Shown here: piece by piece, positions 16,477 through 24,460 of the stretch
How positions within the stretch are numbered: the first letter of the stretch is position 1
Layout: the number at the start of each line of letters is the position of its first letter
Assembly (NCBI RefSeq): GCF_000455265.1
Contig: NZ_HG005139.1
Coordinates: forward strand, 1,605,052-1,647,175
DNA length: 42,124 nucleotides
Reading direction: 5' to 3'
DNA from: Paenibacillus antibioticophila
Lineage (GTDB): Bacteria > Bacillota > Bacilli > Paenibacillales > Paenibacillaceae
The notes under the pieces: generated by a model
The model's input: the letters and a program-made list of their open reading frames with translations, nothing else
Told to the model about the DNA's origin: nothing
The model's database searches: none
Position numbers and translations under genes: made by a program

Positions 16477-16989
16477 CTACTTGTTCAATTCTCTAATGAC
16501 ATGTCTTAATTCAGGAAGAATAATCTTTTCCATAGCCAGCTTAACGGCACCTTGAGAGCCTGGCATGGAGAAGATGGCGACATTTCCGATCGTCCCGGCA
16601 ATAGCCCGGCTTAATATCGCTGCGGCGCCGATATCCTCCGTGTAGCTCAGATAACGGAAAATTTCTCCAAAGCCCGGCAGTTCTTTGTTCAGCAGACTGC
16701 GGACGGCCTCATACGTATTATCTCTCGGGGCAATGCCCGTACCGCCATTGAGCAGAATGGCTTCCACCTTGCGGCTGGATACGGCCTCTCTCAGCAGTTG
16801 GCGGATACCATCATAGTCATCCTTAATGATTCTGTAATCCACAACCTCATATTCTTGGCTGCTTAGCAGTTCCTTTGTAAGCTGCCCGCTGTAATCATTC
16901 TCCGCGACGCGGGTGTCCGATACGGTCACAACCAGGCACTTCACATGCTTGGGCGCTTCCCGCCGATGTTCATCAACCGATCTGATCAT
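16477..16989 (-). CDS. moaB: molybdenum cofactor biosynthesis protein MoaB
   Basis: MoaB/MogA-type proteins adenylylate molybdopterin before molybdate insertion. The 170-aa protein has the family's CLVVTVSDTR near the N-terminus, LNGGTGIAPRDNTYEAV, LPGFGEIFRYLSY and SMPGSQGAVKLAMEKIILPE. The ATG at 16989 has GGAGG 8 bases upstream; an upstream ATG in the same frame lacks an SD and runs into the repeat remnant. No other molybdenum-cofactor gene is in the window. Confidence 0.93.
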   Translation of the reverse strand: MIRSVDEHRREAPKHVKCLVVTVSDTRVAENDYSGQLTKELLSSQEYEVVDYRIIKDDYDGIRQLLREAVSSRKVEAILLNGGTGIAPRDNTYEAVRSLLNKELPGFGEIFRYLSYTEDIGAAAILSRAIAGTIGNVAIFSMPGSQGAVKLAMEKIILPELRHVIRELNK

Positions 16990-17026
16990 GATGTGATCCT
17001 CCAGTAAGTGGATTTTCTTATATAAG

Positions 17027-17056
17027 AGGTAGTTCAAAACTTAACTTTTTGAACAC
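17027..17056 (+). repeat. minimal copy (termini only) of the GTTCAAAAAGT MITE
   Basis: AGGTAGTTCAAAA joins almost directly to ACTTTTTGAACAC, i.e. both ends of the 212-bp element with the interior gone. It lies in the divergent promoter region between moaB and the COG0523 gene and forms an 11-bp near-palindrome. No clean target duplication is seen. Confidence 0.6.
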
Positions 17057-17184
17057 TCACTATAACTATCTTATCACAATGAGTTGAAAGAAATGTCAGG
17101 CGTTTGCAGGTTGCGCGAAGCTTCTCATTGGTGTAAACTCGCTTTCATGGAAAAGGATGCCGAAAAAACGGAGGTAATAATACA

Positions 17185-18252
17185 ATGCAGGAATTATCCC
17201 ATTTACAGACTACACCTGTTTACATATTATCAGGATTTTTGGGAAGCGGGAAAACAACCCTATTAGGGAGGCTGTTATCCTATTGGAAGAACCAGGGGTT
17301 AAAGCCTGCGGTGATTATGAATGAAATTGGCGAGGTTAATCTCGATGGTCTGGCGGTGGGGCCTGATGTTCCGATGGCCGAAATGCTGGATGGTTGTATT
17401 TGCTGCAGCATTCGGGCAGACCTCAGCGTGGAGCTTTATGAGCTGATCCAGAATGAACGGCCTGACCTTGTAATCATTGAAGCAACGGGAGCAGCAAATC
17501 CAATGGAGATTTTTGATGCGGTATCCGAGGCTTCCCTCTATTTGAAGCTGGATATTAAACCGATGATCACCGTTGTGGATACCGCTTATTTCTCTGAGCT
17601 GTATGCTTCCCAGAAGGGGAAGACCTATCGTCTGATGATGGAGCAAATTCGCTGCGGTTCCGTGCTGGTCATGAATAAGCTGGATCGGCTTAACGCCAAG
17701 CAGCAAAAGGAGGTCAAGGAGCTGCTGATTAAACTGAATCCGCACGCCGCGATCTTTGAAGCGGTGCGCTGCGATGTGAACCTGGAGGAGTTATTAACGA
17801 ACCGGACTGTCAGCAAGTCTCCTGCTTCGGATAATCAGCAGAAGCAGCACAGCGATTGCGGACATGATCACCCTCATGGCGAGCATTGCAATCATCCGGA
17901 TCATCATCACACCCATCACTCTCACAGCCATGTGACCGTCTACACGTATTACTTCAAGGCAGCGGTCAATAGCTTCCAGTTTGAGCGGTTCATGAAGGAG
18001 CTTCCAAGAGAAGTATACCGGGCCAAAGGAATTCTTCATTTTTCCGATACATCCAGCCGCTTTCTGTTTCAATATGCATATCGTGAGAGCGATTATTTGA
18101 AGATTACACCGCAGGGGCAAGTGCCTGATGTGGCTGTGTTTATTGGCGAGCATTTTGATCAAGAGCTTATCCGGGCCGCTTTGGAACAGCTGGAGCAAGA
18201 GAGCACGGTAGCGGGAGCGGAGCAAGGGGAACGAAACCTGCGTCAGATGTGA
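17185..18252 (+). CDS. COG0523/CobW-family G3E GTPase, probable metallochaperone
   Basis: A 355-aa G3E GTPase. The P-loop GFLGSGKTT (17-25), the metal-binding CxCC in DGCICCSIRAD (Cys72, 74, 75), the VVDTAYF switch, and NKLD (about 166) are present. A long His-rich linker (about 219-252, with runs such as HHHTHHSHSH) precedes the CobW C-terminal domain (VYTYYFKAAVNSFQFERFM). His-rich COG0523 proteins are usually zinc, nickel or cobalt chaperones; zinc is the commonest. I see no Zur-like palindrome upstream. GGAGGT precedes the ATG. A Cys-rich copper-binding protein follows about 110 bases downstream, suggesting a metal-handling neighbourhood. Confidence 0.9.
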   Translation: MQELSHLQTTPVYILSGFLGSGKTTLLGRLLSYWKNQGLKPAVIMNEIGEVNLDGLAVGPDVPMAEMLDGCICCSIRADLSVELYELIQNERPDLVIIEATGAANPMEIFDAVSEASLYLKLDIKPMITVVDTAYFSELYASQKGKTYRLMMEQIRCGSVLVMNKLDRLNAKQQKEVKELLIKLNPHAAIFEAVRCDVNLEELLTNRTVSKSPASDNQQKQHSDCGHDHPHGEHCNHPDHHHTHHSHSHVTVYTYYFKAAVNSFQFERFMKELPREVYRAKGILHFSDTSSRFLFQYAYRESDYLKITPQGQVPDVAVFIGEHFDQELIRAALEQLEQESTVAGAEQGERNLRQM

Positions 18253-18363
18253 TTTTATATTGATTTGTTGATTTGTACTTGCTGTTCGTTTCAGGATCAG
18301 GATAAGACGGTTATACATGAATGAGTGTTGAGAACTGAATAACGACATCGGGAGGAATCTGCC

Positions 18364-18699
18364 ATGATTCAGGAAAAATACCGTGAATGTATTGAAGCAT
18401 GCCTCGCATGCATGAATGCCTGTAATTATTGTTATGTATCCAGCCTGAAGGAATATGAGCTTGCTATGCTGCGGGAATGCATCCGACTGGATCGAGAGTG
18501 CGCGGATATTTGCGCTTTCACTGCCGAAGCCCTGTCGCGGAATACTCTTTTTGCGCTAGAAATCAGCGCATTGTGCGCTAAAGCCTGTGACGCATGTGCG
18601 GAGGAATGCGAGAAGCATAGTCATGATCATTGCCGCCAATGTGCAGAGGCCTGCCGCCGTTGTGCGGAGGCTTGCCGCCAAATGATAGGTGCAGCTTGA
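18364..18699 (+). CDS. four-helix-bundle copper-binding protein (DUF326/Csp-like)
   Basis: A 111-aa protein, about one residue in seven a cysteine, in CxxxCxxC-type spacings along helices (ECIEACLACMNACNYC, CAKACDACAEEC, CRQCAEACRRCAEACRQM) and with a His-containing turn (EKHSHDH). This matches the DUF326 / copper storage protein family (YhjQ in Bacillus), in which the Cys line the core of a four-helix bundle and bind many Cu(I). There is no signal peptide, so it is cytosolic. GGGAGGAAT lies before the ATG. Confidence 0.9.
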   Translation: MIQEKYRECIEACLACMNACNYCYVSSLKEYELAMLRECIRLDRECADICAFTAEALSRNTLFALEISALCAKACDACAEECEKHSHDHCRQCAEACRRCAEACRQMIGAA

Positions 18700-18768
18700 T
18701 TCACCGTGTCAGGAAAATTTTGCAACCTTTTCGGAGGGGGCAGCGTCTTGGGGATGAGGTGATTAAAA

Positions 18769-19665
18769 ATGAAGAAAAACAAATTAAAAATTACAGCGGC
18801 TCTTTTGATGTCAAGCTCTCTCCTTCTGGCCTCTTCAGCGTCAGCCTTCAGTGATGTGAAAGGTAAGGACAGTACGATTACTGAAGCGCTTCAGAAGAAA
18901 GGGATCGTCCAGGGCGTCGGCAAGGACAAGTTTGCCCCTCATGGTAAATTGACCGGAGCTGAAGGCGTGTACATGATCATTAAGGCACTTGGTCTTAAAG
19001 AGACAAATGACGCTTCATCCAAGAAATATCATCAGTTCAAGCAGCCATGGTACAGCGAGGTCAAGGCCATTGCCGAGGAGAATGGAATTAAGCTGCCTGA
19101 GAAGTTTAGCTGGACTTCCGAGCTTACTAAGGAGCAATTCGCCTACATCCTGGATCAAGCGGTTCATGCCACAGGCAACTATCCGCTGATCAAAATATTT
19201 ATTGATGTGAAGGATGCCGACCAGGGAAATGTTCTCTATTCCGGAAGCATTCAAAGGCTTCTTGTGATGAAAATAACGGAGCTGGATGATAAAGGGAAGT
19301 TTTATCCGACCGCCTCAATGACAAGAATTGAAGCAGCACGCATGGTGTATAATGCCGCTCAATTTGTAGAGAAGCAGAAGGAATTGGAGCAGCAGCAGAA
19401 CAATCGAGTCAGCTACGCTGTGACCAAGGTGAATGATCAGGTGAACAAGGTTGTATTAACTCGTTATGAGCAGCCTCATCCTGGGTATGGAATCCGGGTA
19501 GCCAAGGTAGAATTCACCAAGGACAGCAAAGCGATCATCCACTACGAGCTGCTGTCGCCGGACCCGGATATGGTGTATCCGCAGGTGATCACAGACAGCC
19601 AGACCGAAACCTATATTTCCAGCGATTACAGTATCGAAATTAAAGAAGCGAAGGAAACCCAATAA
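18769..19665 (+). CDS. secreted SLH-domain protein
   Basis: A 298-aa exported protein. The signal peptide is MKKNKLKITAALLMSSSLLL with probable cleavage at ASA-FSDV (about residue 26). Residues 27-200 contain three degenerate S-layer-homology repeats (TEALQKKGIVQGVGKDKFAP, KLTGAEGVYMIIKALG, KFYPTASMTRIEAARMV), which bind pyruvylated cell-wall polymers. A Gln-rich linker precedes a C-terminal domain of about 80 residues that I do not recognise. The SD GAGGTGAT is close to ideal. Confidence 0.85.
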   Translation: MKKNKLKITAALLMSSSLLLASSASAFSDVKGKDSTITEALQKKGIVQGVGKDKFAPHGKLTGAEGVYMIIKALGLKETNDASSKKYHQFKQPWYSEVKAIAEENGIKLPEKFSWTSELTKEQFAYILDQAVHATGNYPLIKIFIDVKDADQGNVLYSGSIQRLLVMKITELDDKGKFYPTASMTRIEAARMVYNAAQFVEKQKELEQQQNNRVSYAVTKVNDQVNKVVLTRYEQPHPGYGIRVAKVEFTKDSKAIIHYELLSPDPDMVYPQVITDSQTETYISSDYSIEIKEAKETQ

Positions 19666-19710
19666 ATACTATCTTATTCTAGAGTTAGGGTTCTTAAGTA
19701 GAGATGCTTG

Positions 19711-19757
19711 AAAAGGTTGTCTTTTCCGTTTAGATGCGGGAAGGCAGCCTTTTTTTG
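19711..19757 (+). terminator. intrinsic terminator of the SLH gene
   Basis: AAAGGTTGTCTTTTCC pairs (with G-U pairs) with GGGAAGGCAGCCTTT across a 9-10 nt loop, followed by T7. Confidence 0.85.
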
Positions 19758-20310
19758 CGTGCGGAAACAGTGGGTTGTAAAGTATCTGTAATACAAGCAT
19801 CTACTCGATGCAGTGCGGTGTTCCATATTTACAGGAGAGTGTGCAGTATCGGGGAGACAGTTAAACACAAATTGGCACGTTAGAGGGGCAACGTGTGAAG
19901 TGTACTTTCGATCGCTGTTGTTCGCAGATTTCTTTAATTGGACTAAGTTCCCACAAGGGAGAAATCCGCTCACAAAGGCGAGCGCTCCGCTTCTACAGTA
20001 CACTTCACACTTATGCCCTGACTACTTCGCCTTTGCAGTTCAACTGTAATGCAGTTTGCACATGAATGCGCATAAACTGCAATGCAATATGCTGCGCTTC
20101 AAATAAGCTTGCCGCCTGTGGCATGTCAGTAGGATATGCGCGCAAGCCTTGGGCAAAGCGCGCATAGCAGCTCGAGCGCTCCGCTTTTCGCACGAACGCA
20201 ATGTATACCGATCACATGCCTGGAAGTTGTGCTCTGTCTCACGTGCGGACGTTCACTCGGCGAAGCAAGTGCCCAAAAGCAATTAAATCACTGGAGTCTG
20301 CGTTCATGCA
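19758..20310. other. gene-free repeat-rich region left of the IS
   Basis: No credible gene: the frames present have no SD and no recognisable sequence. It holds one copy of a 136-bp hairpin repeat (19884-20019), several short inverted repeats such as TGCAGTT...CAGTTTGCA near 20030, and the first one and a quarter units of a ~52-bp tandem array up to the IS insertion point. Confidence 0.7.
19884..20019 (-). repeat. 136-bp hairpin repeat, copy 1
   Basis: On the minus strand it starts AGGGCATAAGTGTGAAGTGT and ends ACACTTCACACGTTGCCCC. The ends are inverted repeats of each other, and the interior (GAGCGGATTTC / GAAATCTGCG) also pairs, so most of the unit folds into one long imperfect hairpin. 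A second copy of equal length lies at 22113-22248 in the opposite orientation, about 86% identical by hand alignment. Confidence 0.8.
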
Positions 20311-21691
20311 GGTCAAGTCCATTATTGTGTGTAAAATCCTCGTCAGAGATTGTCTAGCCGATCCGAACTACTTTTGAATCTCCTTTTTTCCTGTTCTTGC
20401 GCCATTCTAGAAACTCAGTCATTTCGAGATACTTTTTGCCCATGGACCACTTTTCATCTTGTTCCATTAGCAACGCCCCAAGAAGACGGAGCACCGACTC
20501 ACGGTTTGGAAATATGCGAATAACACGCTCTCTGCGCCGAATTTCGGCGTTTAAACGTTCTACCGCATTGGTTGTACGAGTACGCTTTCTATACTCAGGA
20601 GGAAGCACTAAAACGGCTGTAGCATCGTCAAATCCAGCCTCCAAGATCTCCATGGCTTTGGAGGCTTTTTTCTTGAAACAAATCTACTGTCTGGGCAAGC
20701 AAGGTGCGTGCAGTTTGTGGATCAGCTGCCTCAAAGATGGAGCGTACATGAGCTTTAACTTCGCTCCTTAGAGGCTTCGGGGTAGCGTCTAAGATATTGC
20801 GCATAAAGTGTGTTTGGCATCGTTGCCAGGTAATCCCCTGTAGGTGCTGCCCAATGGCTTTTACAAGGCCCCCATGGCTGTCACTGGTGATGATCTCAAC
20901 ACCGCGTAGCCCACGATGCTTGAGTTGGGTAAAGAATTCACCCCAGCTTGCTTCTGATTCCGTGTCACCAACCATCATGCCAATAATTTCTCGGTAACCT
21001 TCCAGGTTGATCCCTGTGGCGATCATAACGCCTCTTGAGCGAACCCGGCCATCTTCGCGCACCTTGGTGTAGAGTGCATCTACGATGACAAATGGGTACT
21101 CCTCCTTCAAAGGTCGATGATTCCAAGCGGTAACGATAGGATCCAACTGCTTGCACAGATCACTCACGGTCGACTTAGAAAACTCAGCACCGCATAATTC
21201 CTCTGTCACCTGGGTGATCTTACGAGTGGATACACCATTGATGACCATCTCCATCAGTGCAAGCACAAGAGCTTGTTCACTTCGTTGATAGCGAGAAAAG
21301 AGCTCCGTGGAAAACTTACCGTCTCTGAAACGTGGCACATAAAGCGTCAGATTACCTACGCGAGTGGTCAGGGTATGTGGATAAGTTCCATTGCGGTAAC
21401 CAAGCCGTCCCTCCGTTCTCTCATACTTTTCTGCTGCTAATTGATCCGATGCTTGTGCCTTCAATACTTGATTTAATACAGATTCCAACAAAGCGGATAC
21501 CCCCGCATCCTGTGAACTACCTAAAAACAACTGATGCAAAAGCTTGGAATCTAGGTTAATCTGGTATTGAGTCATATCAAAATCCCCTCCAAAGAATGTT
21601 GTCTCGACAACCTCATTCTAAACGAGGATTTTGACTATGGCTCCTTTTATTTTTGAAGCCTAGCTTTTTACACAATTATATGGACTCTACT
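20311..21691 (-). mobile_element. IS256-family insertion sequence (1381 bp)
   Basis: The left end GGTCAAGTCCAT...TGTGTAAAA and the right end (reverse complement) AGTAGAGTCCAT...TGTGTAAAA form 26-bp imperfect terminal repeats (18 of 26 match). They resemble the IS256 end, with GTCC starting at position 7 and TGTGTAAAA at 18-26. The 8-bp direct repeat TTCATGCA at 20303-20310 and 21692-21699 is the target duplication. One transposase gene on the minus strand fills the element but is frameshifted. Confidence 0.9.
20354..21575 (-). pseudogene. IS256-family transposase, frameshifted
   Basis: The N-terminal part (MTQYQINLDSKLLHQLF..., 315 codons, to 20628) and the C-terminal part (20653-20354) lie in different frames. 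The break is at a run of six A on the coding strand (six T in the given strand, 20666-20671); removing one A restores FQEKASKAMEILEAGFDD. The DDE residues are split: the two Asp lie in the first part (VIVDALYTKV, TSDSHGGL) and the Glu (NAVERLNAEI) in the second, so neither product alone can be active. The normal length would be about 406 aa. GGAGGGGATTTTGAT precedes the start. A +1 slip rather than the usual -1 would be needed to rescue it, so mutation or sequencing error is more likely than programmed frameshifting. Confidence 0.9.
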
Positions 21692-21833
21692 TTCATGCAG
21701 CTAAACAAGTGCTGGAAAGCATTTAAATTGCTGGTGCGAGTGTTCATGCCCACGAAATAAATGCTAAAAGGCAATTAAATTGCTGGAGTGGACACCCATG
21801 CCATCAAACAAGCGCTGAAAAGCAATTAATTTG

Positions 21834-22112
21834 AACTCCGTGATACTCCGGCTATCGAAACCACCTCTGTTCCTCCATCATCTTGCCCACTAGAATTCCA
21901 ATTTTGCTCCTAACTTTTCACTCATCCAACTTGACCAACCTCATTCTGGTTACGCTCCAATGAAGTTTGTAATGATAGCCCCATCCGGCACCTCAGATGC
22001 CGGATGACAAGCCTGCGATGAAATTCGAGTGCTTTAATACCGAATAGGGACCTTGTGTGAGCTACTATAGTGCATCCGGCACTATAATGCGAACTAATGA
22101 GCCTGCGTAGAA
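21834..22112. other. gene-free region right of the tandem array
   Basis: No credible gene. Two related short hairpins are visible: CATCCGGCA/TGCCGGATG (21982-22006, perfect 9-bp stem) and TATAGTGC/GCACTATA (22066-22086, perfect 8-bp stem). Both contain ATCCGGCAC and both are followed by a copy of AGCCTGCG, which suggests another duplicated palindromic unit. Confidence 0.6.
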
Positions 22113-22248
22113 AGGGCATAAGTGTGAAGTGTGTTGAAGAAACGGAGTGGTCGCCTTTGCGAGCGGATTTCTTCCTTGTCAGAACTTATTACAATAAGGG
22201 AAATCCGCGAGCAACAGCGATCGTAAGCACACTTCACACGTTGCCCCG
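22113..22248 (+). repeat. 136-bp hairpin repeat, copy 2 (inverted relative to copy 1)
   Basis: Starts AGGGCATAAGTGTGAAGTGT and ends ACACTTCACACGTTGCCCC. The inner arms GCGAGCGGATTTC and GAAATCCGCGAGC make it a long hairpin. The remaining 130 bases up to the stop of the ABC transporter gene at 22380 contain nothing I recognise. Confidence 0.8.
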
Positions 22249-22379
22249 GCAACGCAGAATCATTGGACGGTTTTTTGGTTGTTGGTGTACTCGTACTGCT
22301 GCGCTATTGCATGAAACTGCGATGAATGGAGCGATGGCATGAACTTCAAGGGTAGCCCTTCGTTAGGCGTTGCATTCGA

Positions 22380-24446
22380 CTACCTCTGGTTCACCGCAGG
22401 CTGCACGGACGCAGCCGCGACGCTTGGAGCGGGATCGGCACCGCCTGATTGCAGGCGGTACATCTTGTAATAGCGGCCGCCAAGCGCAAGCAGTTCTTCA
22501 TGTGTGCCGCTCTCTACGATTTGACCGCGATGCAGAACCAAAATCTGGTCCGCACTGCGGATCGTTGATAAGCGGTGGGCGATAATGAAGGTCGTGCGGC
22601 CTCGTTTGAGCACCTCCAGCGCCGATTGGATCAGGGCTTCCGTCTCGGTATCGATGTTCGCCGTAGCTTCATCCAGAATGAGAATAGCCGGATCAAAGGC
22701 CAATGCCCGGGCAAAGGAGATCAGCTGCCGTTCTCCGGCGGACAAGGTGCTTCCCTTTTCCACGTCCGGTTCATCAATTCCTTTCGGCAAATGGCTCAAT
22801 ATCCGCGTAGCGCCGACGTCATCAAGGGCTTTCTGGATTGTCTCGCGGGTGATGCGTTCATCGCCTAGGCTGACGTTGGAAGCAATGGTCCCCGTGAATA
22901 AGTACGGGTCCTGCAGTACAATCCCCATATGCTGGCGAATCCACTGCTTGGGCAACTCCTTGACCGGCTTGCCGTCAATGGTAATCGTACCCTTCTGGGG
23001 ATCATAGAACCGGAACAGCAGGTTGATAATGGAGCTCTTGCCGGAGCCGGTATGACCGACCAGCGCAACAGTCTGGCCTTGCTTGGCTCCGAAGGAAATG
23101 TTTTTTAATACGAAATCCTCCTTGTAAGCGAAAGAGACATCCTTAAACTCGACGTTGCCGCGGTAGCGCGGCATGGAGCCATCTGTCACATCCTCGCCGG
23201 GCTCCTCCATCAGCTTGAACACGCGTCCTGCCGATACCATGGAGGAATCAAGCGCAGCCAGTTGGTTAACCATCCCGGTCATCGGCTGGAACAGCCGGCC
23301 CAGGACGTCAACGAAGGCATATAGGACTCCAAGCGAGATGATCCCAGCACCGCTTAATTGGGCGGAGCCGAAATACCACAGCACAACCGCGAATGCCAGG
23401 CTCCGAATCACGTTCACCAGATTGTGGGAGGTGAAGGCATTGAGATTAAGCATTTTGTTGCTGTGACTCATATAATCATTATTCAGATTTTCAAACTCTT
23501 CCCGGGTCTGCTTCTGACGCCGAAAAATCCGGATAATGGACATACCCTGTATGGATTCATTGATAATTGCGTTGATCTCACTCAACCGCGAGCGAATAAT
23601 CGTGTTGTATTTGGTGGCAAACTTTCGATAAAGCACAATCCAGGCATACAGGATCGGCACAACAAACAAACACACCAGGCCAAGCCGGACATCTAGGATA
23701 AATAACGCGATGTAAACACCGATCATATTGATAATACCGGAGAAGAAGTTCGCCAGCACCGCGATGAACAGATCCTTAACGGCCTCCGTGTCGTTGGTGA
23801 CCCGGGATACGACCTTTCCGGCGGGCAGATTGTCGAAAAAGTGTACCGGGAGCTTTTGAATATGGGCGTACACATCAATCCGCAGCTTGCGGATCACTTT
23901 GTTGGCTGAAGATTGGAGCCAATAGGTCTTCCCGAATTCCATCAGAATTGAAATGGCGAGGAATACCATGTACCAGGAAATCAGCTTCAAAATACCCGGG
24001 ATCTCCGGCTTATAGAAGGCGAATACACCGGCAGAATCCAACCGGACTGCAGGATATTCCTGCACCTCGCCTTGATGTGATAAAGTCAGAACTCCATCCT
24101 TGAAGGAGCGCTCGCCGGATACTTCTGGAATGGCGGCCTCCACAAGTACGAAGGAACGGCCAACCTGCAGCACGCGAACCTCCGGACCCCTGGCCTCCTC
24201 CGGAGCAAAACGGTCACTCCGCTTAAACGATCTGCCGTCATAAGAGACCGTCTCCTTGCTTGAAGACGCCGTTTCATAAAACGGCTTCTCGATGGCCAGC
24301 ATATGGTCATCGATCATGGCGCGGGCCAGAAACGGGCCAGCCAGTTCGGCCGCTACGCCGATAGCTAACATAACCAGCGCCAGGATAAATGTATTTTTTG
24401 CATGTAAAGCATATTTGAACAGTCGTTTTCCCGTTTGGTTTTTCAT
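22380..24446 (-). CDS. bmrD: heterodimeric ABC multidrug exporter, BmrD-like subunit
   Basis: A 688-aa half-transporter (membrane domain plus ATPase). About 100 extra residues between TM1 and TM2 (about 50-150) form an extracellular insert, as in B. subtilis BmrD/YheH. The ATPase has Walker A GHTGSGKSS, a non-standard signature LSAGERQ, Walker B ILILDEATANID with the catalytic Glu, and the H-loop IIAHRLSTI. It is therefore the subunit with the working Walker B and pairs with BmrC, encoded 14 bases upstream. The C-terminal tail (about 25 residues, Ala/Pro-rich) is extra. GGAGGT lies before the ATG. It probably exports drugs or lipids from the cell membrane; the substrate is unknown. Confidence 0.88.
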   Translation of the reverse strand: MKNQTGKRLFKYALHAKNTFILALVMLAIGVAAELAGPFLARAMIDDHMLAIEKPFYETASSSKETVSYDGRSFKRSDRFAPEEARGPEVRVLQVGRSFVLVEAAIPEVSGERSFKDGVLTLSHQGEVQEYPAVRLDSAGVFAFYKPEIPGILKLISWYMVFLAISILMEFGKTYWLQSSANKVIRKLRIDVYAHIQKLPVHFFDNLPAGKVVSRVTNDTEAVKDLFIAVLANFFSGIINMIGVYIALFILDVRLGLVCLFVVPILYAWIVLYRKFATKYNTIIRSRLSEINAIINESIQGMSIIRIFRRQKQTREEFENLNNDYMSHSNKMLNLNAFTSHNLVNVIRSLAFAVVLWYFGSAQLSGAGIISLGVLYAFVDVLGRLFQPMTGMVNQLAALDSSMVSAGRVFKLMEEPGEDVTDGSMPRYRGNVEFKDVSFAYKEDFVLKNISFGAKQGQTVALVGHTGSGKSSIINLLFRFYDPQKGTITIDGKPVKELPKQWIRQHMGIVLQDPYLFTGTIASNVSLGDERITRETIQKALDDVGATRILSHLPKGIDEPDVEKGSTLSAGERQLISFARALAFDPAILILDEATANIDTETEALIQSALEVLKRGRTTFIIAHRLSTIRSADQILVLHRGQIVESGTHEELLALGGRYYKMYRLQSGGADPAPSVAAASVQPAVNQR

Positions 24447-24460
24447 ACACGGGCACCTCC

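Larger units (their letters stand above)
20243..21833 (+). repeat. array of four ~52-bp direct repeats, interrupted by the IS
   Basis: Units: U1 20243-20295; U2 20296-20310 continuing at 21700-21735 after the IS and its second target copy; U3 21736-21787; U4 21788-21833 (partial). All share the pattern GTTCATGC..., then AACAAGTGCT, then AAAGCAATTAAATTGCTGGA. The palindrome AGCAATTAAATTGCT recurs in each unit in more or less intact form. No spacers and no cas genes, so this is not a CRISPR. Confidence 0.7.

Noticed and set aside
20666..20671. Programmed frameshifting in the IS256 transposase at AAAAAAG
   Set aside because: The frame is restored only by a +1 (or -2) shift, whereas A6G motifs in IS elements give -1. 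IS256 transposases are normally read in one frame.
20243..21833. The repeated ~52-bp units as a CRISPR array
   Set aside because: The units are contiguous direct repeats with no unique spacers, they vary strongly, and no cas gene is present.
21922..22342. Small ORFs in the repeat island
   Set aside because: No SD, and they run across hairpin repeats; nothing protein-like.
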